Below are positions 33,450 through 43,528 of a DNA stretch of 64,000 nt, piece by piece (positions within the stretch are counted from its first letter, which is position 1; each line of letters opens with the position of its first letter). Source of the stretch: Alphaproteobacteria bacterium (GTDB lineage: Bacteria > Pseudomonadota > Alphaproteobacteria > Rhizobiales > Devosiaceae); assembly GCA_018828145.1 (NCBI GenBank), contig JAHJWO010000003.1, forward strand, positions 1-64,000, read 5' to 3'. The notes beneath the pieces are model-generated. The model searched no databases. It was not told the origin of the DNA and saw nothing but the letters and a program-made list of their open reading frames with translations. The position numbers were made by a program, and so were the translations under genes.

Positions 33450-35297
33450 TTACCCCGCCCGCTGCGCCTTCAGCGCCTTTACATAGGCTTCGCGCGCCGC
33501 ATTCACCTGCGGCCGGTCACTCACCTCCGGCACGGCCACATCCCACCAGTGGCCACCCTCGTCGGTGGTGATCAGCGGATCGGTGTCGATCACGATGACC
33601 GTGGTCCGCTCGACGCTTTCGGTTTCCTGCAGGGCCGTTTCTAGTTCGGCGATGGAGCTCACCTTGCGCGATACCGCGCCCATCGCTGCGGCATGGGCCG
33701 CGAAGTCGATGCCGGGCAGGGTGACGTGGTGCGTGTCGGCCAGGAGGTTGTTGAAATTGGCGCCACCGGTGGCCATCTGCAGCCGGTTGATGCAGCCATA
33801 GCCGGCATTGTCGAGCAGCACGATGGTCAGCTTGGCGCCGAGCATGATGGCGCTGGCGATTTCCGAATTCATCATCATGTAGCTGCCGTCGCCGACCATG
33901 ACGACCACGTCATCCTGCGGCCGCGCCAGCTTGACGCCGAGGCCGCCGGCAATCTCGTAGCCCATGGTCGAGAAGCCATATTCCATGTGGTAGCTGCCCG
34001 GCCCGCGAGCCTTCCACAGCTTGTGCAATTCCCCCGGCAGGCCGCCCGCGGCGCAGACCAGCGTGGCATTCTCGCGGGCACGCTGCACGGCGCCGATCAC
34101 CTGGGCGTCGGAGGGGAGTTCGGCATTGGTGGTGGCGGTGGCCCTGTCGGCAGCCATCAGCCATTGCTCCTTGCCCGCGAAGGCCTTGTCGGTCCAGGCC
34201 GTATCGGCTTGCCAGCCGGTCAATGCCTGGTTGAGGGCCTCGAGTCCGGCCCGCGCGTCGGCGACCAGCGGCAAAGCGCGGTGCTTGTGCGCGTCGAAGG
34301 GCTGGACATTGAGCCCGACGATCTTGAGGTCGTCATTCTTGAACAGGGCCCAGGAGCCGGTGGTGAAATCCTGCAGGCGCGTGCCGATGGCGAGGACCAC
34401 ATCGGCTTCCTCGGCCAGCGTGTTCGAGGCGGAGGTACCGGTGACGCCCACCGAGCCCATGTTGAGCTTGTGATCGTGCGGCAGGCTGGATTTGCCGGCC
34501 TGGGTTTCCAGCACCGGCACGCCATAGCGCTCGGCAAAGCTGCGCAGCGCCTGGCTGGCTTCCGAATAGAGCACGCCGCCGCCGGCAATGATCACCGGCT
34601 TCTTGGCCTGCAGCAGCGCCGTGGCGGCCGCGGCGAATTCATTGGCGTCGGGCATGACGCGGCGAATGGACCAGACCTTTTCCTCGAAAAAGCTCTCGGG
34701 ATAGTCATAGGCCTCGGCCTGCACGTCCTGGCAGAGGCTCAGCGTCACCGGGCCGCATTCGGCGGGGTCGGTCAGCACGGCCATGGCGCGGCGCAGGGCC
34801 GGAATGATCTGCTCGGGGCGGGTGATACGATCAAAATAGCGGCTGACCGGCTTGAAGCAGTCGTTGACCGTTGCCGTGCCGTCGCCGAAATCCTCCATCT
34901 GCTGCAGCACCGGGTCGGGAAGGCGGTTGGCGAAGACATCGCCGGGCAGCAGCAAGACCGGCAGGCGGTTGACATGCGCCAGCGCCGCGGCGGTGACCAT
35001 GTTGAGCGCGCCCGGCCCGATCGAGGTCGTGCAGGCCATGAAGCGGCGGCGGAAGCTGGCCTTGGCATAGGCGATGGCGGCATGGGCCATGCCCTGCTCA
35101 TTCTGCGCGCGATAGGTGGGCAGCACATCCTTGATGCCATGCAGCGCCTCGCCCACCCCGGCCACATTGCCATGGCCGAAAATGGCAAACACACCGCCAA
35201 AGATCGGCACGATCTCGCCGTCGATCTCGGTCTTCTGCATGGTGAGGAACCGGGCCACGGCCTGGGCCATCGTCAGTCGGATTGTTTTTTGGCTCAT
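33450..35297 (-). CDS. iolD: 3D-(3,5/4)-trihydroxycyclohexane-1,2-dione hydrolase
   Basis: 615 residues, ThDP-dependent. It opens the ring in inositol breakdown. Markers: the cofactor-activating Glu region in FGHGNVAGVGEAL at the N-terminus, the central GGGVLYSEA, and the ThDP-metal motif GDGSYMMMNSEIASAIM followed by VLLDNAGYGCINRLQ. The ATG at 35297 has GAGG upstream. It is the second gene of the operon after iolC, with a repeat element in the gap. Confidence 0.96.
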   Translation of the reverse strand: MSQKTIRLTMAQAVARFLTMQKTEIDGEIVPIFGGVFAIFGHGNVAGVGEALHGIKDVLPTYRAQNEQGMAHAAIAYAKASFRRRFMACTTSIGPGALNMVTAAALAHVNRLPVLLLPGDVFANRLPDPVLQQMEDFGDGTATVNDCFKPVSRYFDRITRPEQIIPALRRAMAVLTDPAECGPVTLSLCQDVQAEAYDYPESFFEEKVWSIRRVMPDANEFAAAATALLQAKKPVIIAGGGVLYSEASQALRSFAERYGVPVLETQAGKSSLPHDHKLNMGSVGVTGTSASNTLAEEADVVLAIGTRLQDFTTGSWALFKNDDLKIVGLNVQPFDAHKHRALPLVADARAGLEALNQALTGWQADTAWTDKAFAGKEQWLMAADRATATTNAELPSDAQVIGAVQRARENATLVCAAGGLPGELHKLWKARGPGSYHMEYGFSTMGYEIAGGLGVKLARPQDDVVVMVGDGSYMMMNSEIASAIMLGAKLTIVLLDNAGYGCINRLQMATGGANFNNLLADTHHVTLPGIDFAAHAAAMGAVSRKVSSIAELETALQETESVERTTVIVIDTDPLITTDEGGHWWDVAVPEVSDRPQVNAAREAYVKALKAQRAG

Positions 35298-35338
35298 GGC
35301 TTTGTACCTCAAAAATTACTGAGCCATCGGCTCTTTCG

Positions 35339-35410
35339 CCTCCCTCCCCCTTGTGGGGAGGGGCGCGAGATAGGACTTAGCTTAAGCTAAGTCCGTTGAA
35401 TCGAGCGGGG
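35339..35410. repeat. Palindromic element between iolC and iolD
   Basis: Contains a G/C-rich hairpin (CTCCCTCCCCC against GGGGAGGGG) and a perfect 22-base palindrome at 35373-35394 with arms GGACTTAGCTT and AAGCTAAGTCC. It lies in the transcript between the iolC stop and the iolD start. Confidence 0.7.
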
Positions 35411-35417
35411 TGGCGCC

Positions 35418-37355
35418 CTAAGCCGCCTTGCTGTCTCCCAGCCGCTCCCAGACATCTACCAGTGCACCGAATTTGCGCGCCATGTCGGCGACCGCATCCT
35501 CGTCGCTGATTGTACCGGCAAGCCAGGCCTTTGCCGACTCGGCAAAGATGGTGCGGCCGACGGCAAAGCCCTTGACGGTGCGGGACGATCGCGCGGCGGT
35601 GAAGCCGGCCTCCAGCACGTCATGGCTGGCCTCAAGGCCCAGCAGCACCACGCCGCGGCAATGGGGGTCGCGCGCCTCGATCACCTGGTCGATGGCGGCC
35701 CAGGCCGATCGGCTGGCCTGCGGTTCGAGCTTCCACCAGTCGGGCTTGATGCCGGCGTCATAGACCTCGCGCAGCGCCCGGGCGATCGTGTCCTCGCCCA
35801 GCGCCCCATGCTTGCCGGCGATGATCTCGATCAGGATGTCGCGCCCCACCTTGCGGGCCGCTTCATAGGCCGTGCGGAGCTTGTCGAGCTGGACGCGCTT
35901 GAGCTCGGCCGCATCGTCGGGGTGATAGAAGCACAGCACCTTGATGCAGTGATCGACCGGCCAGTCGATCAACCGCGAGCCGAGGTCCTGGCTGAATTCG
36001 AATTGCAACGGCCGCGAGCCGGGCAGTTCGATCGGCTTGGCGATCCAGAAATCCTTTTCGGCGCCGGCCGCGAACAGGGCGTCGCGGCCATATTTGTCGT
36101 CGATCAGCATGCCGAAGCCGGGGCGGCCATTGGCGACGCGCGACGCGGCCTTGACGGCCAGCGTCTTGAAGGCAGGGATGCGCGCCAGCAGCCCGGCATC
36201 GCCATTGGCCAGGTCTTCGAGCTGGCTGCGATGGTCGATGGCCAAAGCCATGAGGCTGGGGATTTCCCGGCGGCGGTTTGTGGCCCAGTGCAGATGGTTG
36301 AGCTCGGGGTCCTTGCGCAGGGCGCGTTCGGAACTGCCGTGCTCGAGGAAATAGTTGAGCTCGATCCAGCTCGGATATTCGGGCGCGCAGAGCAGGCGGG
36401 AAACGGCGAAGGCGCCGCAGGCATTGGCCCAGGTGGCGCTGGTGGCATGCGGCTCGCCCTTGAGCCAGCCGCGCAGCCAGCCGCTCATGAAGGCGTCGCC
36501 GGCGCCGAGCACGTTGTAGACCTCGATGGGAAAGCCCTTGCCGACAATGCCGTGCTCAAGGTCGTCCGGAATGGGGCCGTCATAGACGATGCAGCCCATG
36601 GGGCCGCGCTTCAGGACGATCGTCCCGGAGGACAGGGAGCGGATGGTCCTGAGCGCGGAGAGCAGGTCGGCCTGTCCGGAAGCGATGAGCACTTCCTCTT
36701 CGGTGCCGACGATGAGGTCGCAATCGGGCAGCACCGACTGGTATTTCTGCGAGACGACGTCCGACGCCACGTAGCGCGAGAAGCCGGCATCGTGCCCGGC
36801 CAGGCCCCACAGATTGGGGCGATAATCGATATCGAAGGCAACGCGGGCGCCATTGGCCTTGGCGAGGCGGATGGCCTTCTTCTGCGCTGCTTCGCTGTTC
36901 GGGCGGGAAAAATGCGTGCCGGTGACGACGATGGCCCGGGCCGAGGCGATCAGGGCTTCGTCGATATTGCTCTCGTCGAGCGCCATGTCGGCGCAATCGG
37001 TGCGGTAGAAGATCATGGGCGAGACGCCTTCGGCCTCGACCGACAGCAACACCAGCGCGGTCAGCCGATCCGGGTCAGTGGCGATGCCGGCCGTCTCGAC
37101 GCCTTCGCGGTCGAGCTGCTCGCGGATGAAGCGGCCCATCTGTTCGTTGCCAACGCGGGTGATCAGCGCCGACTTGAGGCCGAGCCGGGCCGTCCCCACC
37201 GCAATATTGGTGGGGCAGCCGCCGACCGATTTGGCGAAGCTGCCGATATCCTCCAGGCGCGTGCCGATCTGCTGGCCGTAGAGATCGACGGAAGCGCGGC
37301 CGATGGTGATGACGTCGAGGGGTTTCGCCCCGTCATCGGGGTGCGCATTCGTCAC
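35418..37355 (-). CDS. iolC: Bifunctional 5-dehydro-2-deoxygluconokinase / DUF2090 aldolase fusion
   Basis: 645 residues. The N-terminal ~330 residues are a PfkB/ribokinase-family kinase (VITIGRASVDLYGQQIG, SVGGCPTNIAVGTARLG, and the catalytic motif NVLGAGDAFMSGWLRG). The C-terminal ~310 residues are a DUF2090 aldolase-like barrel (MALAIDHRSQLE, GMLIDDKYGRDALF, and lysine-containing segments). The fusion is usual in alphaproteobacteria and would phosphorylate 2-deoxy-5-keto-gluconate and perhaps cleave the product. GTG at 37355 is chosen because GGGAGGA lies upstream. It is first in the iol operon. Confidence 0.94.
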   Translation of the reverse strand: MTNAHPDDGAKPLDVITIGRASVDLYGQQIGTRLEDIGSFAKSVGGCPTNIAVGTARLGLKSALITRVGNEQMGRFIREQLDREGVETAGIATDPDRLTALVLLSVEAEGVSPMIFYRTDCADMALDESNIDEALIASARAIVVTGTHFSRPNSEAAQKKAIRLAKANGARVAFDIDYRPNLWGLAGHDAGFSRYVASDVVSQKYQSVLPDCDLIVGTEEEVLIASGQADLLSALRTIRSLSSGTIVLKRGPMGCIVYDGPIPDDLEHGIVGKGFPIEVYNVLGAGDAFMSGWLRGWLKGEPHATSATWANACGAFAVSRLLCAPEYPSWIELNYFLEHGSSERALRKDPELNHLHWATNRRREIPSLMALAIDHRSQLEDLANGDAGLLARIPAFKTLAVKAASRVANGRPGFGMLIDDKYGRDALFAAGAEKDFWIAKPIELPGSRPLQFEFSQDLGSRLIDWPVDHCIKVLCFYHPDDAAELKRVQLDKLRTAYEAARKVGRDILIEIIAGKHGALGEDTIARALREVYDAGIKPDWWKLEPQASRSAWAAIDQVIEARDPHCRGVVLLGLEASHDVLEAGFTAARSSRTVKGFAVGRTIFAESAKAWLAGTISDEDAVADMARKFGALVDVWERLGDSKAA

Positions 37356-37509
37356 AGCGATCCTCCCATGTGGCCTTGAGCCGATATGCAATCATCCACA
37401 CACAGCTCGGGTGCCTGCAAACCACCGGCATGCTGCCGGCAAGTCGCGAGCATGCTGCTGGCGTGCTGGTGGCCATTATGAAACATAGGTTCCGACTATT
37501 CGTCAACGT

Positions 37510-37523
37510 GGAATGTTCGTTCC
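37510..37523. promoter_or_regulatory. Predicted IolR operator
   Basis: GGAATGTTCGTTCC, an exact GGAA-N6-TTCC. This is the binding pattern recalled for the RpiR-type repressor IolR of Sinorhizobium. It lies in the 290-base divergent region between iolC and the Gfo/Idh/MocA gene, where it could control both. A half site TGGAAT follows at about 37529-37534. No iolR gene is in the window. Confidence 0.6.
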
Positions 37524-37645
37524 AATTGTGGAATCGTGGTCAGGGGGACCTATCGCACGAGTCGCCGAATTCCGCAGGCCGCCTGGAAGCCTGTTCCGGT
37601 CGCCATGCGGATGGATTATGCATCGTATCGGCAGGGGAGGGGTGA

Positions 37646-38764
37646 ATGCAGTCAGCCATCGGCGTAGGCCTTATCGGCACCGGATATATGGGCAAGTGCC
37701 ATGCGCTGGCGTGGAATGGGGTGAAAGCCGTTTTCGGCGACGGCCCCCGGCCCGTATTGGTCCACCTTGCCGAAGTGAATGAAGAGCTTGCCCGACAGAA
37801 GGCCGACGAGTTCGGCTTTGCCAAGGCAACCGGGGACTGGCGCGACCTGATCGCCGACCCGGATGTGGATGTGGTGTCGGTGACCACGCCCAACGCCTTT
37901 CACGCCGAAATGGCCATAGCAGCGCTCGAGGCGGGCAAGCATGTCTGGTGCGAAAAGCCGATGGCCGTGGCGCTGGCCGACGCCGAGCGCATGGCGGCGG
38001 CGGCCCAGGCCTCGGGTAAGGTCGCCGTGCTGGGCTACAACTACATCCAGAACCCGTTGATCCGGCAGCTTGGCACGATCCTGGCCGATGGCACGATCGG
38101 CACGGTCAACCATGTGCGCCTTGAAATGGATGAGGATTTCATGGCCGATCCGGAAGCCCTGTTCTACTGGAAGAGCGAAGCAAGCTCAGGCTACGGCGCA
38201 TTGGACGACTTCGGGGTGCACCCGCTGAGCCTGCTGCAGGTGCTGTTCGGGCCGGTAACCAGGGTATTCGCGCACCTGTCCAAGCCCTATGCGGACCGGC
38301 CGACCAGGGAGGGTCCGCGGCGAGCAGTCGAGACCTTCGATACGGCCAGTGTATTGTTCGAAGTGGGTTCGGATATCAGTGGCGTCATGGCGCTCAATCG
38401 CTCGGCCTGGGGACGGAAGGGGCGCATTGTGCTGCAGATCTTCGGCAGCAAGGGCTCGATCGTCTATGATCAGGAGCGCATGAACGAATTGCAGCTCTAT
38501 ACCGCCAGTGATCGGAGCACGGAGCAGGGCTTCCGCACGATCCTGGCGGGCCCGCAGCATCGGCCCTATGACCGGTTCATTCCCGCGCCCGGCCATGGGC
38601 TTGGCTTCAACGATCTCAAGATCATCGAGTGCCACGAACTGCTGAACGCCATCAGTGGGGCCAGCGCCCGCGTGATCGATTTCAGCACTGGGCTGATTAT
38701 CGAGCAGGCCGTACACGCCATGTTCGAATCCCACCGCCGCGGCGGCTGGGTCATCTGCGGCTGA
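37646..38764 (+). CDS. Gfo/Idh/MocA family oxidoreductase, probably an inositol-type dehydrogenase
   Basis: 372 residues. N-terminal Rossmann domain with GLIGTGYMGKCHALA, then VVSVTTPNAFHAEMA and the EKP motif CEKPMAV that contacts NAD(P) and substrate; the C-terminal domain has the DFGVHPLSLL segment with catalytic His. It is divergent from iolC and may oxidise an inositol isomer or a related polyol. It could equally serve another sugar. GGGGAGGGG precedes the ATG. Confidence 0.87.
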   Translation: MQSAIGVGLIGTGYMGKCHALAWNGVKAVFGDGPRPVLVHLAEVNEELARQKADEFGFAKATGDWRDLIADPDVDVVSVTTPNAFHAEMAIAALEAGKHVWCEKPMAVALADAERMAAAAQASGKVAVLGYNYIQNPLIRQLGTILADGTIGTVNHVRLEMDEDFMADPEALFYWKSEASSGYGALDDFGVHPLSLLQVLFGPVTRVFAHLSKPYADRPTREGPRRAVETFDTASVLFEVGSDISGVMALNRSAWGRKGRIVLQIFGSKGSIVYDQERMNELQLYTASDRSTEQGFRTILAGPQHRPYDRFIPAPGHGLGFNDLKIIECHELLNAISGASARVIDFSTGLIIEQAVHAMFESHRRGGWVICG

Positions 38765-38785
38765 CAAATAGCACTTGCATCGAAC

Positions 38786-38801
38786 CGTACCGTACGGTAC
38801 G
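38786..38801. promoter_or_regulatory. 16-bp perfect palindrome, likely TetR operator
   Basis: CGTACCGTACGGTACG reads the same on both strands. It lies about 50 bases upstream of the GTG start of the TetR gene and just after a TTGCAT that could be a -35 box, so binding there would block transcription of tetR and ilvC. Confidence 0.65.
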
Positions 38802-38852
38802 CCTGCGGACGAAATTGGCCGAAACCGTTCGGCCGCGACCCGAGGCGATGCC

Positions 38853-39500
38853 GTGCCCCTGACCATCAAGGTCAACGAAGAGACGTTCACCCCGCGCCAG
38901 CAGGCTGTGCTGACCGCGGCGCTGGATCTGCTCGTCGAAAACGGCGAAGGCCTTACCATGACGGCCGTGGCGCGGCGCGCCTCGTGCAGCAAGGAAACGC
39001 TCTACAAGTGGTTCGGCGATCGCGACGGGCTGTTGACCGCCACGGTGCAGTGGCAGGCGGCCAAGGTGCGCATGCCGGTGGTCGATCGCTCCCATCTCAA
39101 CGCCAAGGCGCTGCGCCTCAGCATCGAGCAGTTTGCCCGCGACCTGCTGACCGTGATCACCGGGGAAGTATCCGTCACGCTCAACCGCACCGCGGTGACG
39201 CATGCGGCGCAGGAAAAGGACAGCCTGGGCATCATCGTGCTCGAGAATGGCCCGCTGGCCATCCGCCGGCGCCTCAAGCCCATTCTCGAAGCCGGGCGCG
39301 ATGCGCGCCTGCTGCGCTTCACGTCGAGCGAAGATGCCTACCGTACCTTTTTCGGCCTGGTCGTGCGCGACGTGCAGATCCGGCTGTTGCTGGGCGACAA
39401 GTCGCTCACCCAATCCAATATCGAGGCCAATATCGAAGCCGACGTCAAGGCCGCGACCGACCAGTTCTTCGCCCTCTATGGGGCGAAAGCCAACCCATAA
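38853..39500 (+). CDS. TetR family transcriptional regulator upstream of ilvC
   Basis: 215 residues. The N-terminal helix-turn-helix spans about residues 16-60 (QQAVLTAALDLLVENGEGLTMTAVARRASCSKETLYKWFGDRDGL), typical of TetR. The C-terminal ligand domain resembles TetR_C family members with NRTAVTHAAQEKDSLG. The GTG at 38853 has GAGG 7 bases upstream; starting at ATG 38775 would place the palindromic operator inside the gene. ilvC follows after 24 bases, so the regulator and ilvC are probably one transcription unit. Confidence 0.88.
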   Translation: MPLTIKVNEETFTPRQQAVLTAALDLLVENGEGLTMTAVARRASCSKETLYKWFGDRDGLLTATVQWQAAKVRMPVVDRSHLNAKALRLSIEQFARDLLTVITGEVSVTLNRTAVTHAAQEKDSLGIIVLENGPLAIRRRLKPILEAGRDARLLRFTSSEDAYRTFFGLVVRDVQIRLLLGDKSLTQSNIEANIEADVKAATDQFFALYGAKANP

Positions 39501-40544
<1,044 letters not shown>

Positions 40545-40574
40545 ACCAGTTACGTTCTCCCTTGAACGTTGCGG

Positions 40575-40603
40575 CGGGGGTCCTTCGGGGCCCCCGTTCT
40601 TTT
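40575..40603 (+). terminator. Rho-independent terminator after ilvC
   Basis: Stem CGGGGGTCC/GGGCCCCCG (one U-G pair) with a TTCG loop, followed by TTCTTTTT. Confidence 0.88.
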
Positions 40604-40704
40604 TCACCGGCCTTGCCGGATTTCACCGTCTTTCATTCCGGAGGCAACGAGGCTAGTCTTCGCGCAGCGTCTTCTGTCCAGACTCCTTCAACCGTGGGTG
40701 ATCT

Positions 40705-42477
40705 ATGGCGGCGACTACGCGCAAATTCTGTCTCTACCTGATCAAGCCGTCGCATTATGACGACGACGGTTATGTGATCCAGTGGTGGAAATCTCCCATC
40801 CCTTCCAATTCGCTGGCGGCTGTCTACGGCCTGACGCAGGACTGCATCGACCGGCAGGTGTTGGGACCGGATACCGAGATTACCGTGCACGCCATGGACG
40901 AGACCAATACCGAGGTGCATGTCGACCGCATCGCGCGGGACGTCGAGGCGGCCGATATCGGCATGGTCATGCTGGTCGGGGTGCAGTCCAACCAGTTTCC
41001 GCGCGCCCTCGATATCGCCCGCCCGCTGCGTGCCCGCGGCATCCAGGTGGGCATTGGCGGCTTTCACGTCTCGGGCGTCATCTCCATGCTCAATGGCGAG
41101 GATGCGCGCTTCAAGGAGGCGCAGGCGCTGGGCATATCGCTGTTTGCCGGAGAGGCGGAGGGGCGGCTCGAAGAGGTGCTGCGCGACGCCAATGCGGGGG
41201 CGCTCAAGCCGCTCTACAATTTCATGAATGACCTGCCGGGCATCGAGGATACGCCGGTGCCCTTCATGCCGGCGGGGCATGTGGGCAAGACGGCCTACAA
41301 CCTCACCAGCTTCGACGCGGGCAGGGGGTGTCCCTACCAGTGCTCGTTCTGCACCATCATCAACGTGCAGGGGCGCAAGTCACGGCGGCGATCGCCCGAT
41401 GACATCGAGAAGATCGTGCGGGCCAACCTGGCGCAGGGCGTCTACCGCTTCTTCATCACCGACGACAATTTTGCCCGCAACAAGGATTGGGAGCCGATCA
41501 TGGATCGGCTGATCCATATGCGGGAGGTGGAGAAGCTCCACTTCAACTTCATCATCCAGGTCGATACGCTCTGCCACAAGATCGAAAACTTCGTGGAAAA
41601 ATGCGCACGCGCCGGGGTGAAGCGCGTCTTCATCGGCTTGGAGAACGTCAATCCGGCCAATCTGATGGGCGCCAAGAAAAAGCAGAACAAGATCACCGAA
41701 TACCGCACCATGCTGCTGGCCTGGAAGGCGCATCACGTCATCACCTATGCCGGCTATATCCTGGGCTTTCCCGGCGATACGCCCGAGCGGATCATGCATG
41801 ACATCGACGTCATCAAGCGCGAGCTGCCGGTCGATATTCTCGAATTCTTCTTCCTGACGCCGTTGCCGGGCTCGGAGGATCACCAGAAGCTGCACCGGGC
41901 TGGCGTCGCCATGGATGCCGATCTCAACAAATACGATCTCAACCACATGACCACGGCGCACCCGATCATGAGCCGGGAGCAGTGGGAGGGCATCTATGCT
42001 CATGCCTGGGACCGCTACTACACGCCCGAGCATGTCGAGACGATCATGCGCCGGGCGATTGTCAGCGGCATTGCCGCCTCCAATATCCTCTTCCTCGTCA
42101 CCTGGTTCGTCGGCTCGGTGAAGATCGAGGGTGTGCATCCGCTGGAGGGCGGTGGCGTCCGCCTCAAGTTCCGCCATGCGCGGCGGCCCGAACTGGGTCT
42201 TGAGCATCCGCTAATCTTCTATCCGCGCTATTGGGGCGAGACGGCGCTCAAGCTGTTCCGCTGGGCCCAGCTGTATCTGCGCTTCGGCATGGTCTATCGC
42301 CGGGTAGAAAAAGACCCGAACAGACACGCCTATACCGACACGGCCCTGACGCCGGTGAGCGACCATGAGGAAGACCTCGAAATGTTCCAGTCGGCCGATG
42401 CGCAGGAATGGCTCAACAAGGAAAAGCACCTCGAAAAGGTCCGCCATGGCGTGGCCGAACCGGCGGGGCCTGCATAG
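40705..42477 (+). CDS. Radical SAM protein with B12-binding-like N-terminal domain
   Basis: 590 residues. The N-terminal ~180 residues resemble a cobalamin-binding Rossmann domain (ADIGMVMLVGVQSNQFPRAL, GIQVGIGGFHVSG) but lack the DxHxxG motif that holds the base-off cobalamin. The radical SAM core has Cys 209, 213 and 216 in CPYQCSFC for the 4Fe-4S cluster, and an Elp3-like TIM barrel. The C-terminal part has a possible membrane-proximal segment. The substrate is unknown; B12-type radical SAM enzymes are often methyltransferases. It stands alone after the ilvC terminator. Confidence 0.88.
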   Translation: MAATTRKFCLYLIKPSHYDDDGYVIQWWKSPIPSNSLAAVYGLTQDCIDRQVLGPDTEITVHAMDETNTEVHVDRIARDVEAADIGMVMLVGVQSNQFPRALDIARPLRARGIQVGIGGFHVSGVISMLNGEDARFKEAQALGISLFAGEAEGRLEEVLRDANAGALKPLYNFMNDLPGIEDTPVPFMPAGHVGKTAYNLTSFDAGRGCPYQCSFCTIINVQGRKSRRRSPDDIEKIVRANLAQGVYRFFITDDNFARNKDWEPIMDRLIHMREVEKLHFNFIIQVDTLCHKIENFVEKCARAGVKRVFIGLENVNPANLMGAKKKQNKITEYRTMLLAWKAHHVITYAGYILGFPGDTPERIMHDIDVIKRELPVDILEFFFLTPLPGSEDHQKLHRAGVAMDADLNKYDLNHMTTAHPIMSREQWEGIYAHAWDRYYTPEHVETIMRRAIVSGIAASNILFLVTWFVGSVKIEGVHPLEGGGVRLKFRHARRPELGLEHPLIFYPRYWGETALKLFRWAQLYLRFGMVYRRVEKDPNRHAYTDTALTPVSDHEEDLEMFQSADAQEWLNKEKHLEKVRHGVAEPAGPA

Positions 42478-42556
42478 CGGGATTGATGGTGCAGTCCTTC
42501 TGTCCGGCGCCAACTTGGTCTAGAACCCTCGACCAAGGTCGAGTCGGGAGGGCGCG

Positions 42557-43027
42557 ATGGATTTGCCGAAATTTCCGGTTGAGGGCGGGTGTCAGTGCGG
42601 CGCTGCGCGCTATCGGCTGAAGGCCAGCCCGCTATCGGTCTATAATTGCCACTGCAAGGATTGCCAGCGCTTCTCGGGCGCCGCCTGGTCGATGTCGATG
42701 ATCGCCAAGGACAGCGATTTCGAACTGCTGTCCGGTGAGATCGCGCAATATCGCAAGACGGCCGACAGCGGCAATGCGATTGTCATGAACTTCTGCGCCC
42801 ATTGCCATGGCTGGCTGTGGAACGACCCGCCGGCACCGGGCATCAAGGTCGTCCGGGCCGGGACGCTGGACGATCTCGACTGGGCTGCGCCGGTGGGCAA
42901 TATCTGGACGGACAGCAAGGCCGCCTGGGTGCAGATCGACCCGGCCCAGGTCAACTTCCCCAAGGGCGCGACCGATCGTACGCCACTGTTCGACGCCTGG
43001 ACCCGCTCGACGCACAAGGACAGCTGA
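42557..43027 (+). CDS. GFA/CENP-V family zinc protein
   Basis: 156 residues. The zinc-binding pattern is complete: GGCQCGAARY, NCHCKDCQRFSG, and FCAHCHGWLW, in the order of the glutathione-dependent formaldehyde-activating family. The true substrate of most members is not known. GGGAGG precedes the ATG. The next gene starts one base after the stop, so the two are cotranscribed. Confidence 0.87.
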   Translation: MDLPKFPVEGGCQCGAARYRLKASPLSVYNCHCKDCQRFSGAAWSMSMIAKDSDFELLSGEIAQYRKTADSGNAIVMNFCAHCHGWLWNDPPAPGIKVVRAGTLDDLDWAAPVGNIWTDSKAAWVQIDPAQVNFPKGATDRTPLFDAWTRSTHKDS

Positions 43028-43028
43028 C

Positions 43029-43520
43029 ATGGCCGCCGCCGAAGACATTGCGCTCGTCAAGAAGCAGGAAGCCGAACTGGTGCTGGACCAGTTCGACGAG
43101 GCCGTTGCCTTTGCGCTGGGCAGCGCCATTCGAGAGCGGGCCCTGGCCGAGGGGATGAGCCTTGTGGTCGATATCCGCACCTGGGACCGGCAGGTATTCT
43201 TTGCCGCGACGCCCGGCACCAGCGCCGACAATGCCGAATGGGTACGCCGCAAGATCAACACGGTCCGCCGCTTCCAGCGCGCCAGCTACCGCATGGTGCT
43301 GGAGCGGGGCGAAGTGCCGTTCAGCCCGCAATCGGGCGCCGACCCGGCAGACTACGTCATTGCCGGCGGCGGTTTCCCCATCCGGGTCAAGGGCGCCGGC
43401 ATCATCGGCTGCCTCACCATTTCCGGCCTGCCCGGTCGTTCGGACCACGGCGTTGCGGTCGATGCGCTTTGCGATCATCTCGGGCTTGATCGTGCCACCT
43501 ACGCCCTGCCGACCCAATAG
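43029..43520 (+). CDS. Heme-degrading domain / UPF0303 family protein
   Basis: 163 residues. The pattern LVVDIRTWDRQVFFAATPGTSADNAEWVRRKINTVRRF and the C-terminal RSDHGVAVDALCDHL fit the UPF0303/HbpS-like domain (DUF336 relatives). HbpS members bind or degrade heme, but the small stand-alone forms have no settled function. The start follows the GFA stop by one base. The phzF gene follows after 8 bases, giving a run of three genes. Confidence 0.8.
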   Translation: MAAAEDIALVKKQEAELVLDQFDEAVAFALGSAIRERALAEGMSLVVDIRTWDRQVFFAATPGTSADNAEWVRRKINTVRRFQRASYRMVLERGEVPFSPQSGADPADYVIAGGGFPIRVKGAGIIGCLTISGLPGRSDHGVAVDALCDHLGLDRATYALPTQ

Positions 43521-43528
43521 GAGCGAGC

